In this document: piece by piece, positions 1 through 7,750 of the stretch
How positions within the stretch are numbered: position 1 is the stretch's first letter
Layout: every line of letters begins with the position of its first letter
Source of the DNA: Xanthobacter autotrophicus
GTDB lineage: Bacteria; Pseudomonadota; Alphaproteobacteria; Rhizobiales; Xanthobacteraceae
DNA: 64,000 bases
Assembly (NCBI RefSeq): GCF_005871085.1
Contig: NZ_VAUP01000015.1
Location: 248,001-312,000, forward strand
Direction of reading: 5' to 3'
Program-made: the position numbers and the translations under genes
The notes under the pieces: generated by a model
What the model saw: the letters and a program-made list of their open reading frames with translations, nothing else
Told to the model about the DNA's origin: nothing
Database searches by the model: none

Positions 1-485
1 GGGCCACGGCATGGGCCCTCGTGGTGCTGGTGCTGGTTCAGATCTTCGCCGGCGGGCTGGTGGCCGGGCTCGATGCTGGCATGGCCTACAATACGTGGCC
101 CCTCATGGACGGTCACCTCATCCCCCCTGCGGCCCAGCTGGCGGCGGCGGAGCCGTTCTGGCGCAACCTGTTCGAGAATGCGCTGACGGTGCAGTTCAAC
201 CACCGGATGATCGCCTATGCCCTCTGGACTCTCGCCCTGCTCCATGCCTTGGATACGCGACGGGTGGGCGGCGTCATGGTGCAGCGGGCGTGGGTGCTGT
301 TCGCGCTCATCACCGCGCAGGCGTCGCTGGGCATCCTGACGCTGATCCATCAGGTGCCCATCGATCTGGCGCTGGCCCATCAGTTCGGCGCCACCCTGGT
401 GCTTGTGGTGGCGACCCTGCATCTGGGTGGGCTTTCCGGACCGGTCGAGCCGGCCGCGCCGAAGCTTCGGCTGGTGAAGGGATAG
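1..485 (+). CDS. ctaA: Heme A synthase (CtaA/COX15 family), C-terminal part only
   Basis: This is the end of a heme A synthase, the inner-membrane enzyme that converts heme O to heme A for cytochrome c oxidase. The frame is open to the left edge, so the true start lies outside the window and about 160 residues are visible. They include the stretch [17 protein letters not shown] and two histidine-bearing membrane segments, [17 protein letters not shown] and [17 protein letters not shown], whose histidines match the heme ligands of the family. The segments are strongly hydrophobic and arranged as in the C-terminal four-helix half. The TAG stop is followed by about 80 bases before the convergent lrgB-like gene. 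The family call is firm; the N-terminal half cannot be judged. Confidence 0.88.
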   Translation, partial: ATAWALVVLVLVQIFAGGLVAGLDAGMAYNTWPLMDGHLIPPAAQLAAAEPFWRNLFENALTVQFNHRMIAYALWTLALLHALDTRRVGGVMVQRAWVLFALITAQASLGILTLIHQVPIDLALAHQFGATLVLVVATLHLGGLSGPVEPAAPKLRLVKG

Positions 486-568
486 GACCTGGAAAATCCT
501 ATTTTATCTTAAGGCTTTGTCTGGATTTTCTCACGTTGATTCAACCTGTGAGGACCCGGCGCCAACCC

Positions 569-1264
569 TCAGGCCATCAAGGCGGCGACCACGGGCGCCA
601 TCAGTACGTTGAACAGGCCTGCGAGCACCATCACCAAGCCGGCGATGGAGCCTTCCTCCCCGCCGATCTGATGGGCGCGGGCGACACCGGCGCCGTGAGC
701 GCCCATGCCGAATAAGGCACCGCGCGCCAGCGAGGAGCGCAGGGGCATCAGCTTCATCACCAGTTCCCCGAGCGCCGCACCGCAAATGCCGGTGACGATG
801 ACGAAAACCGCCGTGAGGTCGGGCAGCCCGCCGATGTCGCTGGACACGCTCATGGCGAAGGGCGTGGAGGTGGAGCGCGGCATCAGGCTGAGCTGGAGCG
901 TGTGCGACAGGCCCAGCAGGTCTGCCAGCAGGAAGGCGGTGGACATGGCGAGCGTCGAGCCCACCAGCACACCCACCAGCAGCACCGGCCACTGGCGGCG
1001 GATGAGCGCGCGCTGTTCATAGATGGGAATGGCGAAGGCCACCGTCGCCGGGCCCATCATCAGCACCAGCCAATGGGTGCCGCGGATATAGTCCGCATAG
1101 CCGGTGTGCAGGCTGAGGGCGACGATGCCCACCGCCACCGGAGTGAGCAGCAGCGGCGAGGTCCACCAGGAGCGCCAGCGCCGGGCGACCAGACGCGCCG
1201 CCGCATAGCAGCCGATGGTGACGGCCGACCAGAACAGCGCGGCGAACAGCGGATCACGCAGCAT
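569..1264 (-). CDS. lrgB: LrgB/CidB family membrane protein
   Basis: A 231-residue integral membrane protein of the LrgB/CidB/YohK family, with about six or seven hydrophobic segments. The family signature region is visible as SLMPRSTSTPFAMSVSSDIG, followed by LTAVFVIVTGICGAALG and the RGALFGMGAHGAGVARAHQIG segment. In other bacteria LrgB works with the small CidA/LrgA partner, and the pair has been linked to murein hydrolase control, overflow metabolism and glycolate or pyruvate transport. Its start overlaps the end of the upstream cidA-like gene by 11 bases, so the two are one transcription unit. The divergent LysR gene next door is the likely regulator, by analogy with CidR. The physiological substrate cannot be read from the sequence. 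Confidence 0.85.
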   Translation of the reverse strand: MLRDPLFAALFWSAVTIGCYAAARLVARRWRSWWTSPLLLTPVAVGIVALSLHTGYADYIRGTHWLVLMMGPATVAFAIPIYEQRALIRRQWPVLLVGVLVGSTLAMSTAFLLADLLGLSHTLQLSLMPRSTSTPFAMSVSSDIGGLPDLTAVFVIVTGICGAALGELVMKLMPLRSSLARGALFGMGAHGAGVARAHQIGGEEGSIAGLVMVLAGLFNVLMAPVVAALMA

Positions 1265-1706
1265 GGCCCGCCTCCGGTGCTGAAGCGCGCATGCGCCAGC
1301 GGTAGCACAGGTCCACCGTCAGGGCGGTACCGCCCATCACCATGACAGTGCCGGCGAGGATAACCGCGGCGATCTTGAGGCCCACGAGGCCCATCAGCTC
1401 GCCATGGTCGAGGATCGCCATCACCGCCGGAACGAAGAACAGCAGCATTTCCGCCAGAAGCCACCCTGCCCCGCGCCGTACCACGGCGGGCCGGATGTGG
1501 CCGGTGCCGAGCAGGGTGAGGACCACCACCATGCCGACGATGCCGCCGGGCAGAGGCAGATGGGTGAGCCGCACCGTCGCTTCCCCGACGGCCCAGAAGC
1601 CGGCGAGAACCGCGATCTGAAGGATCATGCTGCGGTGCAGCGTGACACCCATGCTGCGCAACATGTTGCGCAGCATGGGTGGGCGGGAAAAGGAATGTGC
1701 AGACAT
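1254..1706 (-). CDS. CidA/LrgA family small membrane protein
   Basis: A small hydrophobic protein with the CidA/LrgA pattern: helix one (ILQIAVLAGFWAVGEA), the conserved PLPGGIVGMVVVLTLL motif, then further segments including LLAEMLLFFVPAVMAI. It is the partner of LrgB, and the genes overlap. The start is uncertain: ATG at 1706 gives 150 residues, ATG at 1676 gives 140, and ATG at 1628 begins almost at the first helix; none has a convincing Shine-Dalgarno site. I chose 1706 because it leaves a promoter-sized gap to the LysR gene. A perfect 36-bp palindrome lies either in the first codons or, if a later start is used, in the leader. Family members are usually 120 to 150 residues. Confidence 0.75.
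   Translation of the reverse strand: MSAHSFSRPPMLRNMLRSMGVTLHRSMILQIAVLAGFWAVGEATVRLTHLPLPGGIVGMVVVLTLLGTGHIRPAVVRRGAGWLLAEMLLFFVPAVMAILDHGELMGLVGLKIAAVILAGTVMVMGGTALTVDLCYRWRMRASAPEAGHAA
1646..1681. repeat. Perfect 36-bp palindrome at the 5' end of the cidA-like gene
   Basis: The two 18-base arms (1646-1663 and 1664-1681) are exact reverse complements with no spacer. The left arm reads CACCCATGCTGCGCAACA. It overlaps the first codons of the cidA-like gene (encoding Met-Leu-Arg-Asn-Met-Leu-Arg-Ser-Met-Gly) or lies in its untranslated leader, depending on which ATG is used. It could act as a dyad operator or as an RNA hairpin across the ribosome-binding region. The function is inference; the symmetry is direct observation. 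Confidence 0.8.
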
Positions 1707-1783
1707 TGGGGCAGATACCGTGCAGCGCCTGAAGCGCCATTGCCGGCAACATAGTATGCAATGCAGTATGATGAAAATGAATT

Positions 1784-1797
1784 GACTGAATTTAGTC
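1784..1797. promoter_or_regulatory. Candidate LysR operator, GACT-N6-AGTC
   Basis: In the gap between the divergent cidA-like and LysR genes there is an AT-rich inverted repeat GACT-GAATTT-AGTC, 20 bases before the LysR start codon. LysR regulators usually bind imperfect dyads with a T-N11-A core in such gaps and control both directions. The element is short and the assignment rests on position only. Confidence 0.35.
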
Positions 1798-1816
1798 CAT
1801 TCCATATTCGCATAGC

Positions 1817-2710
1817 ATGGAACTTCGCACCCTGAGGGTTTTCGTCGAGGTGGTGCGCCAGGGCGGCTTTTCCTCGGCCGCCAAGGCGCTGTTCTCCACC
1901 CAGCCCACCGTCTCCAAGGCGGTGAAGCAACTGGAGGACGAACTGGGCGTTCCCCTGCTCGATCGCATCGGCCATCGCAGCCAACTCACCGCAGCCGGGG
2001 AGATCGTGTATCGGCGCGCCCTGACCCTGCTGGCGGAGCGCGAGGGCCTGGTTGCCGAGCTGGACGACCTGCGGGGCCTCAAGCGCGGCAGCCTGCGCCT
2101 CGGCCTGCCACCGCTCGGCGCCAGCACGCTGTTCGCGCCGCTGTTCGCCATCTTCCGCGCGCGTTATCCGGGCATCGACATCCGCCTCACCGAACACGGC
2201 TCGAAACGGCTGGAGGAAATGCTGCTGGAAGGCGAGGTGGAACTCGCCGGTTCGCTCATCCCGGTTCGCGAGGTGTTTGAAGCGCAACCGGTGCGGCGCG
2301 AGCCGCTGATGGTGGTGCTGCCCAGGGCGCACCCGCTGGCCGGGGCGGAAAGCATCGGCATCGCGGCGCTGGCCTCATCGCCCTTCATCCTGTTCGAGGG
2401 GGGATTCGCCCTCAACCAGGTGCTGGAAGACGCCTGCGCCCGCAACGGCTTTGCCCCGCAGGTGGCTGCGCGCAGCGGGCAGATCGATTTCGTCGTGGAG
2501 CTGGCGGGTGCGGGGCTCGGCATCGCATTCCTGCCCCGCACCATCGCCGAGCAGCGGGCGACGCCCTCCGTTGTCCTGACCCGGCTCGACGAGCCGGGCA
2601 CCGAATGGCAGATGGCCCTTGTCTGGCGGCAGGGCAGCTACTTGTCCCACGCCGCCCGCGCCTGGCTGGATCTCGCGCGCGAAGTCTATGGCCCGGAGGG
2701 CTCCGGCTGA
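1817..2710 (+). CDS. LysR family transcriptional regulator
   Basis: A 297-residue LysR-type regulator. Residues 1-60 form the winged helix-turn-helix (MELRTLRVFVEVVRQGGFSS, then the recognition part STQPTVSKAVKQLEDELGVP). From about residue 90 the periplasmic-binding-like effector domain begins (GSLRLGLPPLGASTLFAP), with the second-lobe signature AGAGLGIAFLPRTIAEQ near residue 240. Length and layout are standard. It is transcribed away from the cidA/lrgB-like pair, the usual arrangement for CidR/YwbI-type regulators of these membrane proteins, so control of that pair is the likely job. The inducer is unknown; in Gram-positive CidR systems acetate plays that role, but nothing here shows it. 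Confidence 0.88.
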   Translation: MELRTLRVFVEVVRQGGFSSAAKALFSTQPTVSKAVKQLEDELGVPLLDRIGHRSQLTAAGEIVYRRALTLLAEREGLVAELDDLRGLKRGSLRLGLPPLGASTLFAPLFAIFRARYPGIDIRLTEHGSKRLEEMLLEGEVELAGSLIPVREVFEAQPVRREPLMVVLPRAHPLAGAESIGIAALASSPFILFEGGFALNQVLEDACARNGFAPQVAARSGQIDFVVELAGAGLGIAFLPRTIAEQRATPSVVLTRLDEPGTEWQMALVWRQGSYLSHAARAWLDLAREVYGPEGSG

Positions 2711-2727
2711 GCGCGCCGGCGCCCCCC

Positions 2728-2754
2728 CCGGCATCGGGCTTCAACCGATGCCGG
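2728..2754. terminator. Stem-loop between the LysR gene and metY
   Basis: A perfect 10-bp stem (CCGGCATCGG with CCGATGCCGG) and a 7-base loop start 17 bases after the LysR stop codon. No long T-run follows. It sits between convergent genes and probably ends LysR transcription. Confidence 0.5.
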
Positions 2755-2785
2755 AGGGTCACGCTCAAATGCCGCGCGGGCTTGG

Positions 2786-2820
2786 CGAAAGGTCCATGAG
2801 GCAAGCCCGTGGACCTTTCG
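2786..2820. terminator. Stem-loop directly after the metY stop
   Basis: A perfect 11-bp inverted repeat (CGAAAGGTCCA at 2786-2796, TGGACCTTTCG at 2810-2820) with a 13-base loop lies 2 bases from the metY stop codon. A role in ending or protecting the metY transcript is inferred from position; no T-run is present. Confidence 0.45.
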
Positions 2821-2822
2821 CA

Positions 2823-4124
2823 TCAGACCTTCGCCAGAGCCTGCTCCAGGTCGCCGATGATGTCGGCCACGTCCTCTATGCCCACCGAGAGGCGCACCAC
2901 TTCCGGCCCGGCGCCCGCAACCACCTTGGCCTCGTCGGTCAGCTGGCGATGGGTGGTAGAGGCCGGATGGATGATGAGGGAGCGCGTGTCGCCGATGTTG
3001 GCGAGGTGAGAGAACAGCTCCACATTCGACACCAGCTTCACGCCGGCCTCGTAGCCGCCCTTCAGGCCGAAGGTGAAGACCGCGCCGGCGCCCTTGGGCA
3101 GGTACTGCTTTGCCAAAGCGTGGTAGCGGTCGCTTGCAAGGCCCGGATAGCTCACCCATTCCACCTTGGGGTGGGCGGCGAGATATTCGGCCACCTTCAG
3201 CGCATTCTCGCTGTGCCGCTGCATGCGCAGCCCCAGCGTCTCGATGCCGGTGAGGATGAGGAAGGCGTTGAAGGGCGACAGCGCCGGGCCCAGATCGCGC
3301 AGGCCCAGCACACGGGCGGCGATGGCGAAGGCGAAATTGCCGAAGGTCTCGTGCAGAACCATTCCGGAATATTCCGGCCGCGGCTTGGAGAGGAACGGAT
3401 AGCGGTCGGTGGCGGACCAGTCGAAGGTGCCCGCGTCCACGATCACGCCGCCGATGGAATTGCCGTGGCCGCCCAGGAACTTGGTTGCCGAATGCACGAC
3501 GATGTCCGCACCGTGCTTGATGGGCTGCCACAGGTAGGGCGTCGCCAGCGTGTTGTCGACGATGAGCGGCACACCGGCCTTCTTCGCCACCGCCGAGATG
3601 GCGGCGATGTCGGTGACCACACCGCCGGGATTGGCGATGCTCTCGGTGAAGATGGCCTTGGTCTTCGGCGTCACCGCCTTCTCGAAGGAGGAGATGTCGT
3701 CGGGATCGGCCCACACCACGTTCCAGCCGAAGCTCTTGAAGGCATGGCTGAACTGGTTGATGGAGCCGCCATACAGCTTGCGGGAGGCGATGAACTCATC
3801 CCCCGGCGTCAGCAGTGTATGGAACACAAGATGCTGCGCCGCATGGCCCGAGGCCACCGCCAGCGCCGCCGTGCCGCCTTCCAGCGCGGCCACGCGCTCT
3901 TCCAGCACCGCATTGGTGGGGTTGGTGATGCGCGAATAGATGTTGCCGAAGGTCTGGAGGCCGAACAGGGCCGCCGCGTGGTCCACGTCGTCGAAGACGA
4001 AGGACGTGGTCTGGTAGATGGGGGTCGCCCGCGCGCCCGTGGTCGGGTCCGGCTGCGCGCCCGCATGGATGGCGAGGGTGGCAAAACCCGGCTCGTGCGG
4101 TGGCGTGCTGGTCTCGTCGGTCAT
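2823..4124 (-). CDS. metY: O-acetylhomoserine sulfhydrylase (MetY-type, PLP enzyme)
   Basis: A 433-residue member of the Cys/Met metabolism PLP family, longer than the roughly 390-residue MetB/MetC/MetZ types, which fits O-acetylhomoserine aminocarboxypropyltransferase. It would make homocysteine from O-acetylhomoserine and sulfide, or methionine with methanethiol. Visible are the N-terminal [20 protein letters not shown], the PLP-stacking tyrosine region [19 protein letters not shown], and the PLP lysine in [15 protein letters not shown]. The C-terminus carries [18 protein letters not shown], conserved in the family. The gene stands alone, with stem-loops just after its stop and an AT-rich stretch upstream (about 4165-4205) that may hold the promoter. 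I saw no SAM-II riboswitch in the short leader. Confidence 0.9.
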   Translation of the reverse strand: MTDETSTPPHEPGFATLAIHAGAQPDPTTGARATPIYQTTSFVFDDVDHAAALFGLQTFGNIYSRITNPTNAVLEERVAALEGGTAALAVASGHAAQHLVFHTLLTPGDEFIASRKLYGGSINQFSHAFKSFGWNVVWADPDDISSFEKAVTPKTKAIFTESIANPGGVVTDIAAISAVAKKAGVPLIVDNTLATPYLWQPIKHGADIVVHSATKFLGGHGNSIGGVIVDAGTFDWSATDRYPFLSKPRPEYSGMVLHETFGNFAFAIAARVLGLRDLGPALSPFNAFLILTGIETLGLRMQRHSENALKVAEYLAAHPKVEWVSYPGLASDRYHALAKQYLPKGAGAVFTFGLKGGYEAGVKLVSNVELFSHLANIGDTRSLIIHPASTTHRQLTDEAKVVAGAGPEVVRLSVGIEDVADIIGDLEQALAKV

Positions 4125-4205
4125 AAGCGCATTCTCCCAGTGGCATGACGCCGATCCGTGATAGCCCGGCGTGGATTTTTATTTAATACAGTAAATTGAC
4201 GAATT

Positions 4206-4754
4206 TTATGAACTTTTGGGCCCGCGCGGTGCGATGGAAAGCCGCTGCACCCCCTCCCCAAGCCGCAGCGGCTTGCGCGAGGAGATGGTGCGGGAATTCA
4301 CACCGGTCCAGCCGATCTCGCCGGAGAGGCGGCCATATTCGATCTTGGGGCAGCGGTTCATCACCACCTTCAGCCCGGCGGCCTCGGCCCTGGCCGCAGC
4401 CTCGTCGTTGCGCACGCCGAGCTGGGTCCACAGCACCTTGGGCAGCGGATCGAGCTTCAGAACCTCGTCCACCACCGCCGGCACATGCTCCGGCGCGCGG
4501 AACACGTCCACCATGTCGATGGGCTCGGGCACGTCCGCCAGCGTCGCCACGAAGGTGAGGCCTGCCACCGTCTTGCCCGCCTGTCCCGGATTGACCGGGA
4601 ACACGCGATAGCCGCGCTCGGACAGGTATTTCATGACGAAATAGGATGGCCGGGCCGCATTGGCGCTGGCCCCCACGATGGCGATCGTTCGCACCTCAGA
4701 CAGGATGGCGCGGATATAGGCGTCGTCATAGCGGTCGTGGTTCACCGGGCGCAT
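4206..4754 (-). CDS. CoA-binding domain protein (YccU type)
   Basis: A 182-residue single-domain Rossmann protein of the CoA_binding family. The nucleotide-binding turn is visible near residue 25 (TIAIVGASANAARPSYFVMK), followed by YRVFPVNPGQAGKTVAGL and the later VLWTQLGVRNDEAAARAEA and VVMNRCPKIEY segments. E. coli YccU and Thermus TTHA1899 are of this size, and the latter binds CoA; the cellular role is unknown. The residues after about 150 (Arg- and Ser-rich) are not conserved in the fold. It lies 9 bases downstream of the tatD-like gene on the same strand and is probably co-transcribed with it. Confidence 0.82.
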   Translation of the reverse strand: MRPVNHDRYDDAYIRAILSEVRTIAIVGASANAARPSYFVMKYLSERGYRVFPVNPGQAGKTVAGLTFVATLADVPEPIDMVDVFRAPEHVPAVVDEVLKLDPLPKVLWTQLGVRNDEAAARAEAAGLKVVMNRCPKIEYGRLSGEIGWTGVNSRTISSRKPLRLGEGVQRLSIAPRGPKSS

Positions 4755-4763
4755 CCTCTTGTG

Positions 4764-5546
4764 TCAGGGCTGGCTTTTCGCCTTGGAGAACAAGGTGAAG
4801 AAGTTCCGCGTGGTGGCCTGCGCGAAGTCCTCGAAGGCTTCGCCCCGTGCTTCGGCGAGCACCTTGGCGGTCTCGCGCACGAAGGAGGGCTCGTTGCGCT
4901 TGCCTCGATAGGGGGTCGGCGCGAGGAAGGGCGAATCGGTCTCCACCAGGATGCGATCAGCCGGCACACTGGCCGCGATGGCCCGCAGGTCCTCGCTCTT
5001 CTTGAAGGTCACTACGCCGGAGAAGGAGATGTAGCCGCCCAGCGCCAGCGCCCGGCGCGCCAGATCCGGTCCCGCCGTGAAGCAGTGGAGAAGGAAGGGG
5101 AAGGCGCCCCTGGCGCTCTCCTGCTCCAGGATGGCGGCCACGTCCTCATCCGCCTCGCGGGCATGGATGACGAGAGGCAGGCCGGTCTCCCGCGCCGCCG
5201 CAATATGGGTGCGAAAGCCCTGCTCCTGCGCGGCGCGGGGGCTGGTGTCGTAATGATAGTCGAGCCCCGCCTCGCCGATGGCCACCACCTTGGGATGGCG
5301 GGACAGGGCGACGATCTCGCCGAGCGTCACATCCAGTTCCTCCGCCGCCTGGTGCGGATGGGTTCCCACCGAGCAGGACACCTGATCGAACCGCTCGGCG
5401 ATGGCGAGGATCTGCGGAAACCGCCGCACCCGGGTGGAGATGGTGACGAGATGGGACACCCCGGCCGCGCCGGCGCGGGCCACCACGTCCGGCAGTTCGG
5501 CGGCGAAGTCGGGAAAATCGAGATGGCAATGGCTATCGACGAGCAT
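4764..5546 (-). CDS. TatD family metal-dependent hydrolase
   Basis: A 260-residue TIM-barrel metallohydrolase of the TatD family, probably a 3'-5' exonuclease or DNase. The metal-binding HxH is at the very start (VDSHCHLDFP), followed by SVGTHPHQA, IGEAGLDYHYD and the late aspartate in ILVETDSPFLAPTPYRGKRN. Length and motif order match E. coli YcfH/TatD. In many alphaproteobacteria this gene follows metG; here metG lies 2.2 kb further on, separated by bioY and other genes. The CoA-binding protein gene follows after 9 bases. Confidence 0.87.
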   Translation of the reverse strand: MLVDSHCHLDFPDFAAELPDVVARAGAAGVSHLVTISTRVRRFPQILAIAERFDQVSCSVGTHPHQAAEELDVTLGEIVALSRHPKVVAIGEAGLDYHYDTSPRAAQEQGFRTHIAAARETGLPLVIHAREADEDVAAILEQESARGAFPFLLHCFTAGPDLARRALALGGYISFSGVVTFKKSEDLRAIAASVPADRILVETDSPFLAPTPYRGKRNEPSFVRETAKVLAEARGEAFEDFAQATTRNFFTLFSKAKSQP

Positions 5547-5714
5547 GGCATTTCACATTCGAAAGGTCGGCATCACATAAGCGCATCCCCCCGCCACGTC
5601 GAGGTGGAGCGGGTCATGCGAGCGGCCTTGCTCGGGTGCCGAGGGGGCTTGATATCCCGGTCCGACAGCGTTGACGGCGCAGGCGGCTTCGGCCTTTGTG
5701 CGGGCGTTACCGCA

Positions 5715-6308
5715 ATGGGTTTTCTCATGCCTTCGCCTGTCCTCCCCTTCCGCCCTGCCCTCGCCCGTCTCGCCGATTATTCCGCCGCCTGGGCGGTGGC
5801 CGCCCTCGTCGTGGGCGTCGCCCTCATGGCCTGGAGCGCGCAGATCTCCATTCCCATCCAGCCGGTGCCCATCACCCTGCAAAGCTATGTGCTGATCACC
5901 CTCGCCGCCCTCATGGGCTGGCGGTTCGGCGGCTTGACCGTGGCGATCTATGTGTTTGCCGGGCTCATGGGCCTGCCGGTGTTTTCCGGCGGGCGCAGCG
6001 GGCTCGACATGCTCAAGGGGCCGTCGGGAGGCTATATCGTCGGCTTCCTGCTGGCGACGCTGCTGGTGGGCTGGTTGCAGGAAAACTGGGCGAGGCTCAA
6101 GCCCCTCCCCCTGTTCGGGGTTCTGGCCCTTGGTCACCTGCTGCTGATGGTGATCGGCACCGGCTGGCTCGCCACCAAGGTCGGGCTGGCGGCGGCGCTG
6201 GAGAAGAGCTTCCTGCCGCTCCTTCCCGGCGCGGTGGTGAAGACGGTGGCGGCGCTCGCCACCGTCATCCTCGTCGAGCGCCTCGCGGGGACCGAGCGGC
6301 CGCGCTGA
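5715..6308 (+). CDS. bioY: Biotin transporter BioY
   Basis: A 197-residue membrane protein of the BioY family, the substrate-binding S component for biotin uptake. Visible are the family segments SAQISIPIQPVPITLQSYV, IYVFAGLMGLPVFSGGRSGL and LKGPSGGYIVGFLLA, with about six hydrophobic helices. No ECF ATPase or T component is adjacent, so it may work alone or use shared modules. ATG at 5715 was chosen because it precedes the first helix closely; ATG at 5727 is an alternative. A much longer upstream extension of the same frame is not coding. I found no BioR-type operator in the 168 bases between it and the divergent tatD-like gene. Confidence 0.87.
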   Translation: MGFLMPSPVLPFRPALARLADYSAAWAVAALVVGVALMAWSAQISIPIQPVPITLQSYVLITLAALMGWRFGGLTVAIYVFAGLMGLPVFSGGRSGLDMLKGPSGGYIVGFLLATLLVGWLQENWARLKPLPLFGVLALGHLLLMVIGTGWLATKVGLAAALEKSFLPLLPGAVVKTVAALATVILVERLAGTERPR

Positions 6309-6317
6309 GGCAGTCCT

Positions 6318-6860
6318 TCAATGGGCCTGCCGGCCCAGATGCCGGATGAGGACGAGCGCCTCTTCCGGCGGGCGCTGCTCGATGCGCCGGTAGCGCCGGC
6401 CGTCCGTGGTGCGCCAGAGGCGGCCGGTGTCGACCAGGCAGCGGCGCAGCAGCGCCGGATCATCGAACAGATGCCAGGCCCGCAGCAGTTCGTTCACCTG
6501 CGCCTCGTTGAAGGTCTCTGCCGCCGGAATGCGCGACCACAGCACCCACAGGCACAGCGCGCGGCGGCTGTCCTTCGCGGGCCAGCGCGTGAGCCTTCCG
6601 GCGCCGTCGAAATGCTTGGCAGCATGCTCGACCCGCTTCAGGTCCACCGGCTCGGGGGGAGCGGGCAGGCTGGCGAGGCGCGCTTCGGCGGCATGGTTGG
6701 CGCGGAAATGCTGGAAATTGCGATAGCCGGCGGAGCGCGCCAGCATGTTTAAAAGCTCGACGTGGCCGGGCGTCTTCTCGCTGGCGGCAAGCTCGCGACC
6801 CAGCGCGCGGGCAAGCCCGGCAACATCGTGTGTCGCGAATGGAAATGCGGTTCTGGACAT
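6318..6860 (-). CDS. DUF2087 domain protein
   Basis: A 180-residue protein whose middle and end match the DUF2087 pattern: the core FDGAGRLTRWPAKDSRRAL near residue 85, then FNEAQVNELLRAWHLFDDPA and LLRRCLVDTGRLWRTTDGR. Such domains resemble small winged-helix modules and often sit in regulators, but no function is established. The first 70 residues are helical and contain LLNMLARSAGYRNFQHFRA, which looks like a second small helical module. It converges with bioY with only 9 bases between the stop codons. No operon partner is present. Confidence 0.7.
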   Translation of the reverse strand: MSRTAFPFATHDVAGLARALGRELAASEKTPGHVELLNMLARSAGYRNFQHFRANHAAEARLASLPAPPEPVDLKRVEHAAKHFDGAGRLTRWPAKDSRRALCLWVLWSRIPAAETFNEAQVNELLRAWHLFDDPALLRRCLVDTGRLWRTTDGRRYRRIEQRPPEEALVLIRHLGRQAH

Positions 6861-7062
6861 GACCTATCCCTCAGGTGCCGAGGTTTTCAGTCGTTGGTCG
6901 CTGGCTTACGACGCGGCACGGGATAAGTGTCTGCCGACGGAAAATGGCAGGTTTAGCTCCCCTTTCGGGGCAGCGACGCCTCGGTGAACTGCCGACCGGG
7001 GGCGCTTGTACACGCACCAGCCCCGCCCCGGCAAGGGGCGGCGACGCGGTCGGCCCGAACCC

Positions 7063-7569
7063 TCACCCGGATGCCGAGATTTCCTGCTTGAGCGCGTCGG
7101 CATCGCTGGCCGGCATGGTGATCGGATGCACCTGCTCACCCGGCCGTCCCGGATTGGTGACGATGGAGGCTTCGAGCGAGACCGTGACCGTGCCGCCGGA
7201 GGTGTTGAAGATGTAGTCGAGCCGGAAGGCGGCGTCCTGGCTCTGGCCGTTGGTGCGCTTCAGGGCCTCGTCCGGCGTCAGGCGCTTCTCGGCGACGAGC
7301 TGGGACGGCTGGTCCACGGTGATGTTGTACTGCCGCGCCCGGCGCGAGGTGGAAATGCGCGCGCGCACCAGGGTGGAATCGGCGTTCGGCAGCTTCACCT
7401 CGATGCGCGGAACCGCCGGGCCTTCCGGCAGGGGGGCCTGTTCTGCGGGCATCATGGGCGGGATGGGGTCCAGGGACGCCTGGGGCGGGGCGCGGTCGTA
7501 CCGTTCGCCGCCACAGCCCGCGAGAAGCAGCACGAGGGCCACCGCCGAGATCCCTTTTGCGCCCGTCAT
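7063..7569 (-). CDS. Putative lipoprotein of unknown function
   Basis: A 168-residue secreted protein. The start at 7569 gives a good lipoprotein signal: a short positive start (MTGAKG), a hydrophobic stretch (ISAVALVLLLAG) and the lipobox cysteine in LLAGC near residue 19. A proline-rich linker follows (residues 25-55), then a beta-rich region ending IVTNPGRPGEQVHPITMP. I do not recognise the folded part. The same frame stays open upstream to 7878, but that part overlaps metG and lacks coding character. It may form a unit with metG, which ends 182 bases upstream. Confidence 0.65.
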   Translation of the reverse strand: MTGAKGISAVALVLLLAGCGGERYDRAPPQASLDPIPPMMPAEQAPLPEGPAVPRIEVKLPNADSTLVRARISTSRRARQYNITVDQPSQLVAEKRLTPDEALKRTNGQSQDAAFRLDYIFNTSGGTVTVSLEASIVTNPGRPGEQVHPITMPASDADALKQEISASG

Positions 7570-7750
7570 CCGCACGGCTTCCGCTGCCTCCGCTGTCGCG
7601 CGCTCGCGGCGCGTCTTGGGTTGAAACTGCCGGATCTGGTTAAGCCCATGGGGTGCATGAGCGAAATGGATCCCGATCGCACCGGCATGATCAAAATCCC
7701 GTATAGGACACTTTAGGGCGCGGCATCCATCCCGTCGCGCGGTTTTGCGC

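Noticed and set aside
2619-4148. A 509-codon open frame on the plus strand opposite metY
   Set aside because: It is antisense to a clear PLP enzyme and shows no recognisable domain.
4125-4205. Possible SAM-II riboswitch in front of metY
   Set aside because: The short leader lacks the conserved pseudoknot sequences of that class; only an AT-rich promoter-like patch is visible.
4485-5714. A long upstream extension of the bioY frame
   Set aside because: It runs antisense through the tatD-like gene. BioY proteins start near the first helix, at about 5715.
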